Positions 23,609 to 33,968 of a stretch of 64,000 nt of DNA are shown here, piece after piece. Under the pieces are notes generated by a model that was given only the letters and a program-made list of their open reading frames with translations, was not told the origin of the DNA and did not search any database. The stretch lies in NCBI RefSeq assembly GCF_008727815.1, contig NZ_CP044230.1, forward strand, positions 1,596,001-1,660,000, read 5' to 3'. Position 1 is the first letter of the stretch. Each line of letters opens with the position of its first letter. The translations under genes were made by a program, and so were the position numbers. This DNA is from Streptococcus sp. LPB0220 (GTDB lineage: Bacteria; Bacillota; Bacilli; Lactobacillales; Streptococcaceae).

Positions 23609-25048
23609 ATGAATAGAAGCATGATTCGTTACCTCTTATCCAAACTCCTCTTAATCGAGGCAGGTCTCCTAATCGTTCCCCTAGTGGTCGCTGCAATCTA
23701 TCGGGAACCTGCCAAGGTCTTTGTCTCCATTGGAGCAACCATGGCCATCCTACTTGCGTTTGGCCTCCTTGGTAGTTTTCACAAACCTAAGGATTTTCAC
23801 ATCTATGCTAAGGAAGGAGTCCTGATTGTAGCACTTTGTTGGATCCTATGGTCCTTCTTTGGTGCCCTTCCCTTTGTCTTTTCGGGCCAAATTCCAAACA
23901 TTATCGATGCCTTCTTTGAAGTCAGCTCCGGCTTTACAACAACAGGGGCAACGATTTTAGACGATGTGGGTGTCCTCAGCCACTCTCTCCTCTTTTGGCG
24001 TAGTTTTACCCACTTGATAGGGGGGATGGGAGTATTGGTCTTTGCCCTTGCGATTATGGACAATAACAAGAACAGCCACCTTGAAGTCATGAAGGCAGAG
24101 GTTCCTGGTCCAGTTTTTGGCAAGGTCGTTTCCAAATTAAAAAACACGGCTCAAATCCTCTACTTCTTGTACTTGGGTTTGTTCTTCCTCTTTGTGATTC
24201 TTTATTTCCTTGCTGGCATGCCCCTGTATGATAGTTTCGTCATCGCCATGGGGACGGCTGGTACTGGGGGCTTTACCGTCTTTAACGATGGGATCGCCCA
24301 CTACAACAGTAGTCTAATTACCTATTTGGTCAGTATCGGGGTCTTGGTCTTTGGGGTTAACTTTAACCTCTACTACTTCCTTATGATCCGAAAATTCAAG
24401 GCCTTCTTTAAAGATGAGGAATTGCGGACCTACATCACTATTGTAATCCTATCTAGCGTATTGATTGCCTACAATTGCCTTCATCTCTATGCTAATGTTG
24501 CGAAGAGCTTTGAGATTTCCTTCTTCCAAGTGTCCAATATCATCACCACCACCGGTTTTGGTTATGGAACGACGGAAAAATGGCCTCTCTTTTCTCAGTT
24601 CATCCTCTTAATGCTGATGGTCATCGGTGGGTCTGCTGGCTCGACCGCTGGGGGGTTAAAAGTCATTCGGTGCTTGACCTTGTGGCGAATCGCAAAAAAT
24701 CAGGTTCTTTCGACCTTGTCTCCAAATCGCGTTTTGACCTTGCATGTCAACGATACGGTACTCGATAAGGATACCCAACATCAGATCCTCAAGTACTTTA
24801 CAATATACAGTTTTATTACGATCGGCTTACTCTTTGTAGTGAGTCTAGACAACAATAACTTCATGACGGTTGTCAGTGCTGTCTTTAGTTGTTTCAACAA
24901 TATTGGACCTATGATTGGTACGGGTCAAACCTTCTCCATCTTTAGTCCGATTTCAAAACTGTTACTTTCCTTAGCCATGATTGCCGGACGGCTTGAAATC
25001 TATCCAATGATTCTGCTCTTCCTGCCTAAAACATGGTCTAAACGCTGA
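23609..25048 (+). CDS. trkH: Trk potassium uptake membrane protein
   Basis: 479 residues with the four pore-loop repeats of the TrkH/KtrB family, each with a selectivity-filter glycine: SGFTTTGAT (about 109-117), GTAGTGGFTVFND (about 214-226), ITTTGFGYGTT (about 315-325) and CFNNIGPMIGTG (about 430-441). It imports K+ together with TrkA. Its start nearly touches the trkA stop, so the two are cotranscribed; repeat copy C follows. Confidence 0.95.
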   Translation: MNRSMIRYLLSKLLLIEAGLLIVPLVVAAIYREPAKVFVSIGATMAILLAFGLLGSFHKPKDFHIYAKEGVLIVALCWILWSFFGALPFVFSGQIPNIIDAFFEVSSGFTTTGATILDDVGVLSHSLLFWRSFTHLIGGMGVLVFALAIMDNNKNSHLEVMKAEVPGPVFGKVVSKLKNTAQILYFLYLGLFFLFVILYFLAGMPLYDSFVIAMGTAGTGGFTVFNDGIAHYNSSLITYLVSIGVLVFGVNFNLYYFLMIRKFKAFFKDEELRTYITIVILSSVLIAYNCLHLYANVAKSFEISFFQVSNIITTTGFGYGTTEKWPLFSQFILLMLMVIGGSAGSTAGGLKVIRCLTLWRIAKNQVLSTLSPNRVLTLHVNDTVLDKDTQHQILKYFTIYSFITIGLLFVVSLDNNNFMTVVSAVFSCFNNIGPMIGTGQTFSIFSPISKLLLSLAMIAGRLEIYPMILLFLPKTWSKR

Positions 25049-25073
25049 TAAAACGAGAGTGTTATAAAAAAAT

Positions 25074-25248
25074 GAGGCTGGGACAAAAGTCCTAGCCTCT
25101 TAATTGTTTTTGGATTGTCGAGCAAGACGCAGTGGTTGAGTGGGCTCTACAACGCTGATTTCATCAGCATTTACAGCCCTACTCAACTGTGCGGAGGTGG
25201 GACAACGAAATCGAATTCTAACGAATTACCGATTTCTGTCCCACTCTC
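25074..25248 (+). repeat. 175-bp multi-hairpin intergenic repeat, copy C
   Basis: Same orientation as copies A and D; the most divergent copy by a few substitutions (ATTGTTTTTGG, CTACAACG, CAGCATTTAC, GACAACG). It lies between the converging trkH and yidD genes. Confidence 0.9.
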
Positions 25249-25271
25249 ATTTCTGTTTATTTGTGATCGTC

Positions 25272-25514
25272 CTATTTTGATTCTTCATTTCGTCTCAGAC
25301 TAAAGTGGTCTGGCAGAGGGTCTGGTCCCGCTTGGGTACCAGGATGGCATCGCAAGATTCTCGCAACCCCCATCAAGACACCTTTCACACCAAAGCGTTC
25401 AATCGCTTGGATCATATAATTGGAACAGGTCGGTTGAAAGCGACAAGAAGGCGGAAATATGGGAGAGATCCATTTTTGATAGCCTCTGACCATAGCAATC
25501 AGGATTTTTTTCAT
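25272..25514 (-). CDS. yidD: Membrane protein insertion efficiency factor
   Basis: 80 residues, the usual size. It has the family signature with three conserved cysteines: [23 protein letters not shown] and LRCHPG. It is a small amphipathic inner-face protein that helps YidC-dependent insertion. Its start overlaps the rluB stop by 4 bases. The yidC gene itself lies 10 kb away at 35.1 kb. Confidence 0.95.
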   Translation of the reverse strand: MKKILIAMVRGYQKWISPIFPPSCRFQPTCSNYMIQAIERFGVKGVLMGVARILRCHPGTQAGPDPLPDHFSLRRNEESK

Positions 25515-26242
25515 GATTTTTTAGATTTAGTCACTGCTAGATTGTGCAACTGGCTAATTTCTTTTTTGTTCAAGCGACGGTATTCACCCGGACGAAGTCC
25601 TGAGACATCTAGGTTTCCAAACTGGGTTCGGGAGAGTTTGTCCACTAAAAGTCCTACAGCTTCAAACATCTTTTTGACCTGGTGGTTGCGCCCTTCATGA
25701 ATGGTCAACTGAACCACTGAACGGTTCTTTTCAACATCCACTTTTAAGATCTCGTAAGTCGCTGGCTTGGTTTTCTTGCCATCAATGGTCACCCCTCGTG
25801 TCAAGGGACGCAAATTTTCCTTATTGGCAATCCCTTTGACACGCGCCACATAGACCTTATCAATCTCATTACGTGGGTGAATCATCTCATCTGTAAAATC
25901 ACCATCATTGGTCAAAATCAAGACACCAGATGTATCCCAGTCCAAACGTCCCACTGGGTAGATACGCTCTGGCACTTGAGATAAAAGGTCAACGACTGTT
26001 GTCCGCCCTTTATCATCAGATACACTAGAGATGACGCCACGTGGCTTATTTAAAAGATAGTAGACCTTTTCTTCGTTGTAGATTGGAGTGCCTTCTACTT
26101 CAACCTGATCACCGGTCTTAATAATAGTCGCTAATTCACGCACAACTTGGCCATTGACCGTCACCAAGCCTTGCTTGATCAGTTCTTCGGCCTTGCGACG
26201 ACTAGCCACGCCTGCATGGGCAATATATTTGTTAATTCTCAT
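25511..26242 (-). CDS. rluB: 23S rRNA pseudouridine synthase (RluB/RsuA family)
   Basis: 243 residues: an N-terminal S4 RNA-binding domain ([22 protein letters not shown]), then the RsuA/RluB catalytic domain with the active aspartate in [18 protein letters not shown] (about 97-114). It makes a pseudouridine in 23S rRNA near the peptidyl-transferase region. It overlaps scpB by 11 bases within the murI-yidD run. Confidence 0.93.
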   Translation of the reverse strand: MRINKYIAHAGVASRRKAEELIKQGLVTVNGQVVRELATIIKTGDQVEVEGTPIYNEEKVYYLLNKPRGVISSVSDDKGRTTVVDLLSQVPERIYPVGRLDWDTSGVLILTNDGDFTDEMIHPRNEIDKVYVARVKGIANKENLRPLTRGVTIDGKKTKPATYEILKVDVEKNRSVVQLTIHEGRNHQVKKMFEAVGLLVDKLSRTQFGNLDVSGLRPGEYRRLNKKEISQLHNLAVTKSKKS

Positions 26243-26801
26243 CTAGTTCCTCTGTTCTCTCTGAAAATAATTGACCTTCCTCTGGATCAATGTCCACTTC
26301 CTCAACCTTTGGTAATTCCTCCAAATGATTGATTCCCATATAATCCAAAAAATACTCCGTCGTGACATACAAATTGGGACGCCCGAGGACTTCTTTTTTC
26401 CCATCCTCTCGGATCAGATCAAATGACAGTAGTTTGGTAATGGCACCGCTGGAATTGACACCCCGAATATCATCGACCTCCACACGGGTGATTGGTTGCT
26501 TATAAGCAATGATTGATAAGGTTTCGAGGGCAGCCCGAGACAAACTTTGATTCATGGGCGTTCTAGAATAGTCTCGTAAAACTGAAGCGTAGTCTGCCTT
26601 TGTCACCAATTTATAACGGGAAGCTGTCTCCATCAAACACAGACTGGTATCTGTGTCCTCCTGGTATTTTTGGCTTAATTTTTCTAAACTTTGCACCACA
26701 CCTGTCGGAGGTAAAGAGAGAAGGTCTGCGATTTGTCTGGCAGTAATTCCTTCTTCACCTGCTACAAATAAGAGTGCTTCAATTTCAGCTAATTTGCTCA
26801 T
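26232..26801 (-). CDS. scpB: Segregation and condensation protein B
   Basis: About 189 residues from the ATG at 26801; AGGA lies 6 bases before it and the start overlaps scpA. It has two winged-helix domains ([20 protein letters not shown] and [21 protein letters not shown]). It dimerises and binds the ScpA-SMC condensin complex that compacts and separates chromosomes. The C-terminus is acidic. Confidence 0.95.
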   Translation of the reverse strand: MSKLAEIEALLFVAGEEGITARQIADLLSLPPTGVVQSLEKLSQKYQEDTDTSLCLMETASRYKLVTKADYASVLRDYSRTPMNQSLSRAALETLSIIAYKQPITRVEVDDIRGVNSSGAITKLLSFDLIREDGKKEVLGRPNLYVTTEYFLDYMGINHLEELPKVEEVDIDPEEGQLFSERTEELDEN

Positions 26802-27504
26802 GTTCAATCCTATTTAAGTAAATTTCTCCAAAAGCCCTATCCTGGATCACCGTTACTTCTTGAATCTTGATCAATTCAAGGGTTGCAAGAAATAGAGTAA
26901 TGACCTCTTGGAGATCCGCTGCTTCTAGAAACAAGTCCTGCAAGAGAACTTGTGAGCGATCGTGGAATCGGTGACGCAGCTGGTCCATCAGATCCTCAAT
27001 CTTGTATTCATCCTTTACAATGGTTGTATGGTTCTGGCGGAATTCTTCTTTTTTCTTGGTCAATAGTTTTGAGAAAGCCAAGAAGAGATCCACCGTGGTG
27101 CGATCATGAAGTAATTCGGTATCGTCATAGACCAATTCCATCTTTGGTTTCGAATAATAGAGGGCGCGCTCCTCGTGCTGCGAGGCCATCAACTCTCCTA
27201 ATTGCTTGTAAGTACGGTACTCTTCCAATTGAGAAAGGAGGTCCTGCTCTAGATCCTCTGCTTCATCCATCTCCTCTGCGACCTTAGGAAGAAGTCTACG
27301 ACTCTTGATCAGGGTTAATTGACTAGCCATCAGCATGTATTCCCCAGCTACCTCTAGTTTCATAGCTTGGAGAGTCGCTAGATAAGCCAGGTACTGTTCG
27401 ATCACCTCAATCAAGGGGACCTCATAGATATCCATCTGGTATTTAGAGACCAAGTGGAGCAAGAGGTCCAAAGGCCCTTCAAAATCTTTAATTTTAATAT
27501 CCAT
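26785..27504 (-). CDS. scpA: Segregation and condensation protein A
   Basis: 239 residues, a kleisin. The N-terminal part begins [19 protein letters not shown], which binds the SMC neck; there is an acidic middle ([14 protein letters not shown]) and a C-terminal winged helix that caps the SMC head. Its ATG lies directly at the stop of the XerD-like gene and its end overlaps scpB. Confidence 0.96.
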   Translation of the reverse strand: MDIKIKDFEGPLDLLLHLVSKYQMDIYEVPLIEVIEQYLAYLATLQAMKLEVAGEYMLMASQLTLIKSRRLLPKVAEEMDEAEDLEQDLLSQLEEYRTYKQLGELMASQHEERALYYSKPKMELVYDDTELLHDRTTVDLFLAFSKLLTKKKEEFRQNHTTIVKDEYKIEDLMDQLRHRFHDRSQVLLQDLFLEAADLQEVITLFLATLELIKIQEVTVIQDRAFGEIYLNRIEHEQIS

Positions 27505-28235
27505 TATTTATATTTTTCTAATGTCACCATGGTTTTTAGGCCCAATTCACGCGCAATACTAAAGAGATCCACACCGAGTTCCCGTTGTTTCAAAATATAC
27601 TGCTCACGAATCGATTGTGCCGAAAGGTCTTGGTTGCCTTTTTCGATCAAGAAGGCTTCTAATTGTCGGAATCCCCACTGACGAGAGTATGATTTTCCTT
27701 TATTATCAAAGAGATAGACACCATCCAGGAAGAGTTGCAACTCATCCAGTAAAGGCTCTGGAACTTTTAAAACCCGTTTTTGGCCATCTTTGCCCACTCG
27801 AATGACATGAAAGTCCAGCTGAATATCTTCGACCTTGACTTGGAGGATCTCACTTGGCAATAAGCCCATCTCCAGAATCAATAAGGCCATCAATCGTCCC
27901 TGTGGATTGGTTGATTCTTCCCAAAAATGGGTCAGATCCAACAATTCACGATCATGGGTCTTGGCCGGTTGAATTTTAGGCAAGACCAAACGATGGTATT
28001 CAGAAATAAAGCGTTCTTGATACAAATAATATAAAAATTGGTTAACAGCGGATAATTTTCGTTTTTGAACCGCCGGTTTAAAATCTTTTATCGAAGCTTG
28101 GTAAATTCTCAAATTCGTCGGCGTCACTTTTCCATGAATTGATTCAATAAATTGGTCCAAATCATAGAAATAGGCTGACTGAGAATTTTCACTTAGTTCT
28201 TTTTGATCAATAAAACTTGCAATAAATTCTTTCAT
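27504..28235 (-). CDS. XerD-like protein lacking key recombinase residues
   Basis: 243 residues with the tyrosine-recombinase fold, including the N-terminal SAM-like domain. The catalytic set is broken. The first arginine of the usual GLRxSEL is replaced in GLLPSEI (124-130), the HxxR histidine is lost although an Arg remains (SIREQY, 208-213), and LGH has become LGL (231-233). A tyrosine remains at 242. This is a known streptococcal subfamily that may bind DNA without recombining it. True dimer resolution in streptococci is by XerS. It keeps a fixed place before scpA. Confidence 0.88.
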   Translation of the reverse strand: MKEFIASFIDQKELSENSQSAYFYDLDQFIESIHGKVTPTNLRIYQASIKDFKPAVQKRKLSAVNQFLYYLYQERFISEYHRLVLPKIQPAKTHDRELLDLTHFWEESTNPQGRLMALLILEMGLLPSEILQVKVEDIQLDFHVIRVGKDGQKRVLKVPEPLLDELQLFLDGVYLFDNKGKSYSRQWGFRQLEAFLIEKGNQDLSAQSIREQYILKQRELGVDLFSIARELGLKTMVTLEKYK

Positions 28236-28693
28236 TTTGGAATCATCTCGTATTCATTTGAAAAATTATGCATGAGCGAATTGATGGCTTTGAGGATCGA
28301 TTTCCGCGTAATAATCCCTTGGAAATACCCTTCTTCATCCACCACTGATAAGAAGGAGTCATCCACTAACTTGTGAAGGACTTCTGTCAAATTGAAGTCT
28401 AAGCCGATGACCCCGACCTCCTTCTTTGCAACGTCTACGATATCCATCGAAGCAAAAGTCTCCTCAGGAATCTCGTGTTTCAATTGATAAGATAGAATAT
28501 CCGTTAGGGAGATCGTCCCCACAAACTTGCGTTCATCCGTTACTACTGGGATGCGACTATAGCTAATCTGGCTCAATAGCAAGACCGCATGGTCTACATT
28601 GTGGGTATCAATCAAGACCGCTAAATTTTTGGCAGGAGTTAAGAACGTCTCTTCCTGCGCCAGCAAGAAACGTTCAAATTCCTTTGCTATCAT
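28232..28693 (-). CDS. cbpB: CBS-domain protein, probable c-di-AMP-binding CbpB
   Basis: 153 residues consisting of two CBS domains and little else (LIDTHNVDHAVLLLSQISYSRIPVV; LTEVLHKLVDDSFLSVVDEEGYFQGIITRKSIL). The size and layout match CbpB/DarB, which binds c-di-AMP and in other Firmicutes controls the Rel alarmone enzyme or pyruvate carboxylase. It overlaps the genes on both sides by about 4 bases, so it is part of the segregation run. Ligand and partner are inferred from family. Confidence 0.8.
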   Translation of the reverse strand: MIAKEFERFLLAQEETFLTPAKNLAVLIDTHNVDHAVLLLSQISYSRIPVVTDERKFVGTISLTDILSYQLKHEIPEETFASMDIVDVAKKEVGVIGLDFNLTEVLHKLVDDSFLSVVDEEGYFQGIITRKSILKAINSLMHNFSNEYEMIPK

Positions 28694-29211
28694 CTACTAA
28701 ACTCCTTTGTCAATTCAGGGTACAATCCATGATCTCGCGTATAATACTCTACCTTGAAGTTCGAATCGGTAATCTCTATCTTGGCATACAAACACTCGCG
28801 AATCAGACCACGAGGTTGGCTAACAGATCCAGGATTCACAAAGAGGGTTCTTCCTTCCTTCCAAGCATCTGGGATATGAAGGTGGCCGTAAAGACAGATA
28901 TCTGCTTCCTCCTCTTGGGCCCACAGATCCAATTTTTGAAAACTAAAATTGATCTGGAAGAGATGCCCATGGGTCTGGATGATCCGTGTTGGACCTAGTT
29001 GGGTCACCAAGCGTTCCGGATAGCCATCATAAAAATCCATATTTCCTTGGACAACGTGGATCCCTTCCCAGACAGGATCGTCACTTTTTAGCTCAGAATC
29101 CCCATTGTGAAAGATCCCATCGACCTTGCCCAGGTATTTTTCTTTAATAGCTTCAACAATGGAGCGGTCTCCATGCGAGTCACTCATAACGATGATTGTT
29201 TGCTTTGCCAT
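28690..29211 (-). CDS. Metallophosphoesterase, YfcE/Vps29-like
   Basis: 173 residues with the five metal-site motifs in order: SDSHGD (about 9-14), HNGDSE (about 35-40), QGNMD (about 55-59), THGH and GHLH. The YfcE/YsnB group hydrolyses phosphodiesters in vitro, but the physiological substrate is unknown. It overlaps rdgB by 28 bases and cbpB by 4. Confidence 0.88.
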   Translation of the reverse strand: MAKQTIIVMSDSHGDRSIVEAIKEKYLGKVDGIFHNGDSELKSDDPVWEGIHVVQGNMDFYDGYPERLVTQLGPTRIIQTHGHLFQINFSFQKLDLWAQEEEADICLYGHLHIPDAWKEGRTLFVNPGSVSQPRGLIRECLYAKIEITDSNFKVEYYTRDHGLYPELTKEFSR

Positions 29212-30164
29212 GATGGAAATACCTCCAATAACTTTTTAACAGCTAAAGCACGATGTGATTGTGTATTTTTTTCTTCAAGCGTTAATTCAGCAGCAGCACG
29301 GCCCGTTTCCCCAACTAAGAAGAGAGGGTCATAGCCAAAGCCGTGTTCCCCTTTGGGCTCAAAATTAATATACCCTGGCCAATCTGCTTCCACCACTAGG
29401 CTTTCCTTGCCTGGTCTTGCAACCACCAAGGTCGTATGGAACTGAGCTGAACGATCTTTCAAGTCAAAAACCATGGCCAATTCGTGCAACAATTTCGCAT
29501 TGTTTTCCGCATCTGTCGCACCAACTCCCGCAAAGCGAGCTGACCAAACTCCTGGTAAGCCTCCCAAGATATCCACCTTCAAACCTGAATCATCCGCTAA
29601 GACTGTTTTCCCAGTTAGCTCTGCAATGGTTTCAGCTTTTAGGCGGGCATTCTCTTCAAAGGTCATCCCTGTTTCTTCGACTTCTGGAAGCTCTGGGTAT
29701 TGATTGAGATTTTCCACTTCAAAGCCCAGCTTTTCAAACATATTACGGAATTCTTTGGTTTTTCCCTCATTTCGAGTCGCAATAAGAATCGTATCTTTGA
29801 CCTTGTCTTGACCCAAGAAGGCTTCCACATCCACCCCATCACTTGGCAAATGCAAGTAAAGCAATTTCCCTTTTTCAACCAAGAGCAAGGCTCCTTGACG
29901 CTGTACGATTTCAAAAGCTCTTCCCTTGACTTCATTCAAGATTTCGGTCAAAAAGGTCAGAAAACGAAAGGCTGAACCATAGCGCATCACCGATAGATTG
30001 AGAGGGAATCCTTCAGGATCCTTGGCAAAGAGAAGTTCCAGCTGATCTAACAGAGTGGAAGCTTCCGCAGGCACTTGACTAAATTGGTTGTAGTCTGCAT
30101 CTTCTCCCCATTGGGCAATATACCAATCTTGGGGATCTTTGTATTCAAATAGTTTGTCACTCAT
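29184..30164 (-). CDS. rdgB: Non-canonical purine NTP pyrophosphatase with an extra N-terminal domain
   Basis: About 326 residues from the ATG at 30164, which overlaps the murI stop as ATGA. The C-terminal 200 residues are a complete HAM1/RdgB enzyme ([51 protein letters not shown]), which hydrolyses dITP, XTP and ITP to keep them out of DNA. Ahead of it is a domain of about 125 residues ([22 protein letters not shown]) not found in the short enzymes of most bacteria. Many streptococcal homologues share this extension; its role is unknown. Confidence 0.92.
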   Translation of the reverse strand: MSDKLFEYKDPQDWYIAQWGEDADYNQFSQVPAEASTLLDQLELLFAKDPEGFPLNLSVMRYGSAFRFLTFLTEILNEVKGRAFEIVQRQGALLLVEKGKLLYLHLPSDGVDVEAFLGQDKVKDTILIATRNEGKTKEFRNMFEKLGFEVENLNQYPELPEVEETGMTFEENARLKAETIAELTGKTVLADDSGLKVDILGGLPGVWSARFAGVGATDAENNAKLLHELAMVFDLKDRSAQFHTTLVVARPGKESLVVEADWPGYINFEPKGEHGFGYDPLFLVGETGRAAAELTLEEKNTQSHRALAVKKLLEVFPSWQSKQSSL

Positions 30165-30955
30165 AAATTTACATGCTCCACATTCACTGAACGTTCTAGA
30201 CATTTTTCGGCAATCGCTGCAAAGCTATTGGCATTTGCAGTGGTATAAAAGCGGTGGGTCTGCTCTAAGAGTTCGCGACTCTTATTGAGCTCAAAATAGT
30301 TTAATAAGACGGAAATATCCCGAACACACTCTGCCCCACTATCAATCAATTTGACATCCGGTCCCATCACATTTTGAATGATCGGTTTTAAAAGGGGATA
30401 ATGGGTGCATCCCAAGACCAAGGTATCAACCTTTCCAACTAGTGGTTTTAGGGTTTCGTAAACCCCCTTTTTGGTCACACTGGATGCCAACTCGTTTGAT
30501 TCTACTAAAGGAACAAACTTGGGACAAGCTAAACTGCTGACTTCCATGTCTGGTGCCAGACTTTGAATCTTCTCTTTATAAATTCCAGAAGAAACCGTCA
30601 TCGGTGTCCCAATGACCCCAATTTTTTGATGGGTCGTCGATTTAATGGCTGCAGAAGCTCCGGGCAATATCACTCCCAAAACGGGAATATCAAGTTTCTC
30701 CTTGACTTCTTCCCAAACCACTGCCGTCGCTGTATTACAGGCTAAGACAATCATCTTGACATTTTTGGTCAGAAGGAAGTTCACCATCTGCCAAGTATAC
30801 TCGCGAATTTGATCTGCTGGTCTAGGACCATAAGGTGCACGCGCTGAATCTCCAATATAGACGACATCTTCGTGAGGAAGCTGACGGAGCAATTCGCGGA
30901 CAACAGTTAGGCCCCCTACTCCAGAATCTAAAAAACCAATCGGTCGGTTATCCAT
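30161..30955 (-). CDS. murI: Glutamate racemase
   Basis: 264 residues from the ATG at 30955 (GGAAGG before it; an in-frame TTG five codons earlier lies inside that ribosome site). The two catalytic cysteines are visible: Cys73 in LACNTATA and Cys184 in LGCTHYP. The substrate pocket is [12 protein letters not shown]. It makes D-glutamate for peptidoglycan and starts the run murI-rdgB-phosphoesterase-cbpB-xerD-scpA-scpB-rluB-yidD, in which neighbours overlap. Confidence 0.96.
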   Translation of the reverse strand: MDNRPIGFLDSGVGGLTVVRELLRQLPHEDVVYIGDSARAPYGPRPADQIREYTWQMVNFLLTKNVKMIVLACNTATAVVWEEVKEKLDIPVLGVILPGASAAIKSTTHQKIGVIGTPMTVSSGIYKEKIQSLAPDMEVSSLACPKFVPLVESNELASSVTKKGVYETLKPLVGKVDTLVLGCTHYPLLKPIIQNVMGPDVKLIDSGAECVRDISVLLNYFELNKSRELLEQTHRFYTTANANSFAAIAEKCLERSVNVEHVNL

Positions 30956-31032
30956 ATCTCTTCCTTCCAAAAGGAGGGACTAAGAAATTCCTCCAAGCCC
31001 CTCTCATTTATTATCGTGAGATTGCCCCACTC

Positions 31033-31278
31033 TTATTTTTTCTTGTTTTTCACCATTGCTGATTTTTGTTGGTTCACAATTTGGCGATAGACTTGTTGAA
31101 CTTTTGCTTCGCTTGGACGTTGGCCGCTGGCACCTAAAAGCGTACGGACTGCTTCAACATTCAAACGTGGGTTCGATGCAAATTCTTTTTCAAACTGACG
31201 ACGAAGCAAGAACATTCCTGCAACCATCCCACCAAAGAAAGCTAAAATAATCAACAAAATTCCTAAAAAGAGATTCAT
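31033..31278 (-). CDS. YneF family protein (UPF0154)
   Basis: 81 residues: one N-terminal membrane segment (about 3-24, [19 protein letters not shown]) then a basic soluble part ([31 protein letters not shown]). It is conserved across Firmicutes; the function is unknown. It lies 78 bases ahead of murI. Confidence 0.88.
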   Translation of the reverse strand: MNLFLGILLIILAFFGGMVAGMFLLRRQFEKEFASNPRLNVEAVRTLLGASGQRPSEAKVQQVYRQIVNQQKSAMVKNKKK

Positions 31279-31333
31279 AAAATTTTCTCCGATCCATTAT
31301 TTTTACATAACTATCATTATATCAGACAATCGC

Positions 31334-32584
31334 TTATTTTTCAATGTCAAAGCCGTAGAGTGTCGCAAGATAATCTTCTGGTTTTTCTGCTCGACGAATC
31401 AAACGGGCCTGCCCATCTTCTTGAAGCAAAACTTCTGCCGAACGCAACTTAGCATTGTACTGATACCCCATTGAAAATCCATGGGCTCCCGTGTCATGGA
31501 TCACAAGTAAATCTCCAATCTCCGTCACGGGTAGTTCTCGTTGTTTGGCAAATTTATCGTTATTTTCACAGAGACTTCCCACGACATCGACCACTTCAGT
31601 CGGTTCCTCTGGACGATCCATATTGGTGATATGGTGATAAGCACCGTACATAGCCGGTCTAAGAAGGTTCACAGCTGAAGCATCAACCCCGACATAAGTC
31701 CGGTAAGTTTTCTTTTTATGCGTCACTCTGGTCACCAAAAGACCGTGTGAAGCCAGCATAAAGCGACCAAGCTCGGTATAGATTTTCACATGACCAAGTC
31801 CTGCCGGTTTGAGAATCGCATCAAAGACGCGATGTACGCCCTCCCCAATAATGGCAATATCATTTGGTTCTTGTTCTGGCTTGTAATTGACCCCAACCCC
31901 ACCAGAAAGATTGATGAAGCCCAAGTGAACACCTGTTTTCTCGACGACTTCCACTGCCAATTCAAAAAGTTGACGCGCCAACTCTGGATAGTAGTCGTTG
32001 GATACTGTATTAGAAGCCAATAAAGCGTGAATGCCAAACTCTTCCACACCTAGTTTTTTCAACTCGATAAAGGCTTGGACCAATTGCTCCTTGGTCATGC
32101 CAAACTTAGCTTCTTCCGGATTGTCCATAATATCGGTTCCCAGTTCAAAAACTCCACCAGGATTATAGCGGCAAGAAATGACCTTGGGGATGCTAGTCAC
32201 AGACTTCAAGAAAGCAATGTCTTCATAGGCGTCCAGATTGATCGTTGCCCCTAATTCTCTAGCATAGACAAATTCATCAGCTGGCGTATTGTTAGAAGAA
32301 AACATGATCTCTTTTCCACTAAAGCCCAGTTTATCTGCCATCAACAATTCGACATAGCTGGCCGTGTCAACTCCACAGCCCTCTTCTTGCAAAATTTTTA
32401 GGATCGATGGGTTAGGAGTCGCCTTGATGGCAAAATATTCCTTAAATCCTTCATTCCAAGCAAAAGCTTGATGGAGGGCACGCGCTGTTTCACGAATTCC
32501 TGCTTCGTCATAGAGATGGAAAGGGGTCGGAAATTTTTGGGTCAGGCTTTCTAATTGTTCACGGGTTACAAAAGGTGTTTTCAT
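31334..32584 (-). CDS. lysA: Diaminopimelate decarboxylase
   Basis: 416 residues of the fold III PLP group. The PLP lysine is Lys54 in YFAIKATPN, the glycine-rich phosphate site is INLSGGVGVNY, and the dimer-site cysteine motif is GSLCENNDKF. It converts meso-DAP to L-lysine, needed here both for protein and for lysine-type peptidoglycan. It appears to be transcribed alone. Confidence 0.95.
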   Translation of the reverse strand: MKTPFVTREQLESLTQKFPTPFHLYDEAGIRETARALHQAFAWNEGFKEYFAIKATPNPSILKILQEEGCGVDTASYVELLMADKLGFSGKEIMFSSNNTPADEFVYARELGATINLDAYEDIAFLKSVTSIPKVISCRYNPGGVFELGTDIMDNPEEAKFGMTKEQLVQAFIELKKLGVEEFGIHALLASNTVSNDYYPELARQLFELAVEVVEKTGVHLGFINLSGGVGVNYKPEQEPNDIAIIGEGVHRVFDAILKPAGLGHVKIYTELGRFMLASHGLLVTRVTHKKKTYRTYVGVDASAVNLLRPAMYGAYHHITNMDRPEEPTEVVDVVGSLCENNDKFAKQRELPVTEIGDLLVIHDTGAHGFSMGYQYNAKLRSAEVLLQEDGQARLIRRAEKPEDYLATLYGFDIEK

Positions 32585-32643
32585 AAGCGCTCATTTCTAT
32601 ACTTTAGTCACTATTAGTATAGCACAAGTCGGAAGACAAAAAA

Positions 32644-32665
32644 AGCCGAGGCAACTGCCCCAGCT
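32644..32665 (-). terminator. Terminator of the BI-1 gene
   Basis: AGCTGGGGCA / TGCCTCGGCT stem on the minus strand followed by TTTTTTTG, 15 bases after the stop. Confidence 0.8.
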
Positions 32666-32679
32666 CAATTGCTCTTTGA

Positions 32680-33366
32680 TTAGTCGTTTCTTCCGAAGAT
32701 ACGAAGAAGGCTGATAAAGAGGTTGATAAAGTCAAGATAAAGTTCCAAAGCCATCGCTACTGCCCAACCTGTAGCAGGTTGACCATTTGTTTGATCATAG
32801 ACATAGCGAATCTTTTGGTTATCCCAAGCTGTCAATCCTGCAAAGAGGAAGACAGAGATAATACTCAAGATATAGTCCATTCCAGAACTTCTCAAGAACA
32901 TGTTCACAACAGAAGCGATGATCACACCGATCAAGACTCCCATCAAGGCACGTCCCATACCAGACAGGTCTTTTTTCACGACGCGTCCGATAGCTCCCAT
33001 GACAATAAACATCAAGGCACTGACCAAGAAAGCCTTATAGACAGTTGCTTGCATGTAGCGAGCAATGATAAAGCTCAAGGTAAAGCCATTCAAAGCTGAG
33101 TAGATCAAGAAGATCGGAAGAGCAGACGGGCTATTTTTAACAGCCTTCCCACTTGCAACAAAGACCAAGATCAATTCTACAACCACTGCTGCATAGTAAA
33201 CCATTGGTGCTGTTGTCAAGATTTGAACGAAGAAATCTTGAAAGACCGTCATCATAAGACCAGACACAAGGGCTGAAATCCCAACACCGATCCCAACTAA
33301 TGAGTAGATTTTGTTATAAAAAGCATTCAATCCACTTTGTTCTTGGATTACTGAATCATTATACAT
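32680..33366 (-). CDS. Bax inhibitor-1/YccA family membrane protein
   Basis: 228 residues with seven hydrophobic segments, of the BI-1/YetJ family (pH-dependent calcium leak channels in studied members). There is a conserved acidic residue in the last part ([18 protein letters not shown]). It has a single-gene transcript with its own terminator. No direct clue to function is visible in the neighbourhood. Confidence 0.9.
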   Translation of the reverse strand: MYNDSVIQEQSGLNAFYNKIYSLVGIGVGISALVSGLMMTVFQDFFVQILTTAPMVYYAAVVVELILVFVASGKAVKNSPSALPIFLIYSALNGFTLSFIIARYMQATVYKAFLVSALMFIVMGAIGRVVKKDLSGMGRALMGVLIGVIIASVVNMFLRSSGMDYILSIISVFLFAGLTAWDNQKIRYVYDQTNGQPATGWAVAMALELYLDFINLFISLLRIFGRND

Positions 33367-33394
33367 ATAAACAAGTTCCTTTCAAATTTGTTTA

Positions 33395-33886
33395 CTATGA
33401 TTTTAACATTTTTCGATGAAAAAATCTCCTTTTGGCCATCTTTTTACGCCAAGGTTCTGAAGCTTCCTTAACAGCCCAGTATTTATCCACCATCGTCACT
33501 ACGAAGGATTCTTTGTAGCGAGGCGGGGCAAGGGTAGCACCCCACATATGTTTAATAATGATGTCTTCTTCCTTGGCATTGAGATCTGTGATCTTTCGTG
33601 CATTTCTCACGGCAATGCGGGGATGGATCCAGGCGTGACTTTTCGTAAACTTGGTCTCGCGCCAATCATAGTAAAAGAGGTCATGCAGGAGGCCACCCCG
33701 AGCCGTACTTTTAGCATCCCAACCAAATTTTTTAGCCAGTTTATAACTGGTATAGCTAACATGAATGGAATGCTCCAAACGATTGGAATGAATATGGTGG
33801 GGAATGTCAGCTAATTTTTGAACCTTAGGATGCTGGATCAGATGGCCTACATAGGTCATGTATTCTTTGTCACGATGATATTGCAT
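33395..33886 (-). CDS. HD-domain phosphohydrolase
   Basis: 163 residues with the HD metal motif: His39 in RLEHSIHVS, His68-Asp69 in GGLLHDLFYYDW, and a further His/Asp region (IIKHMWGATLAPPRY). It is probably a cytosolic nucleotide or phosphate ester hydrolase of unknown substrate. AAAGGTGG stands 9 bases before the ATG. Confidence 0.82.
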   Translation of the reverse strand: MQYHRDKEYMTYVGHLIQHPKVQKLADIPHHIHSNRLEHSIHVSYTSYKLAKKFGWDAKSTARGGLLHDLFYYDWRETKFTKSHAWIHPRIAVRNARKITDLNAKEEDIIIKHMWGATLAPPRYKESFVVTMVDKYWAVKEASEPWRKKMAKRRFFHRKMLKS

Positions 33887-33968
33887 AAGATAACCACCTT
33901 TCGTTGATAAGCTCTCCCAATAAGATCTCCATCAACTTCTTCTTACAGGTTAAGTATACTTCTTTTTC

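Noticed and set aside
27504..28235. Phage integrase or mobile-element boundary
   Set aside because: The tyrosine-recombinase fold belongs to the chromosomal XerD-like subfamily in a conserved operon; no attachment repeats or phage genes are nearby.
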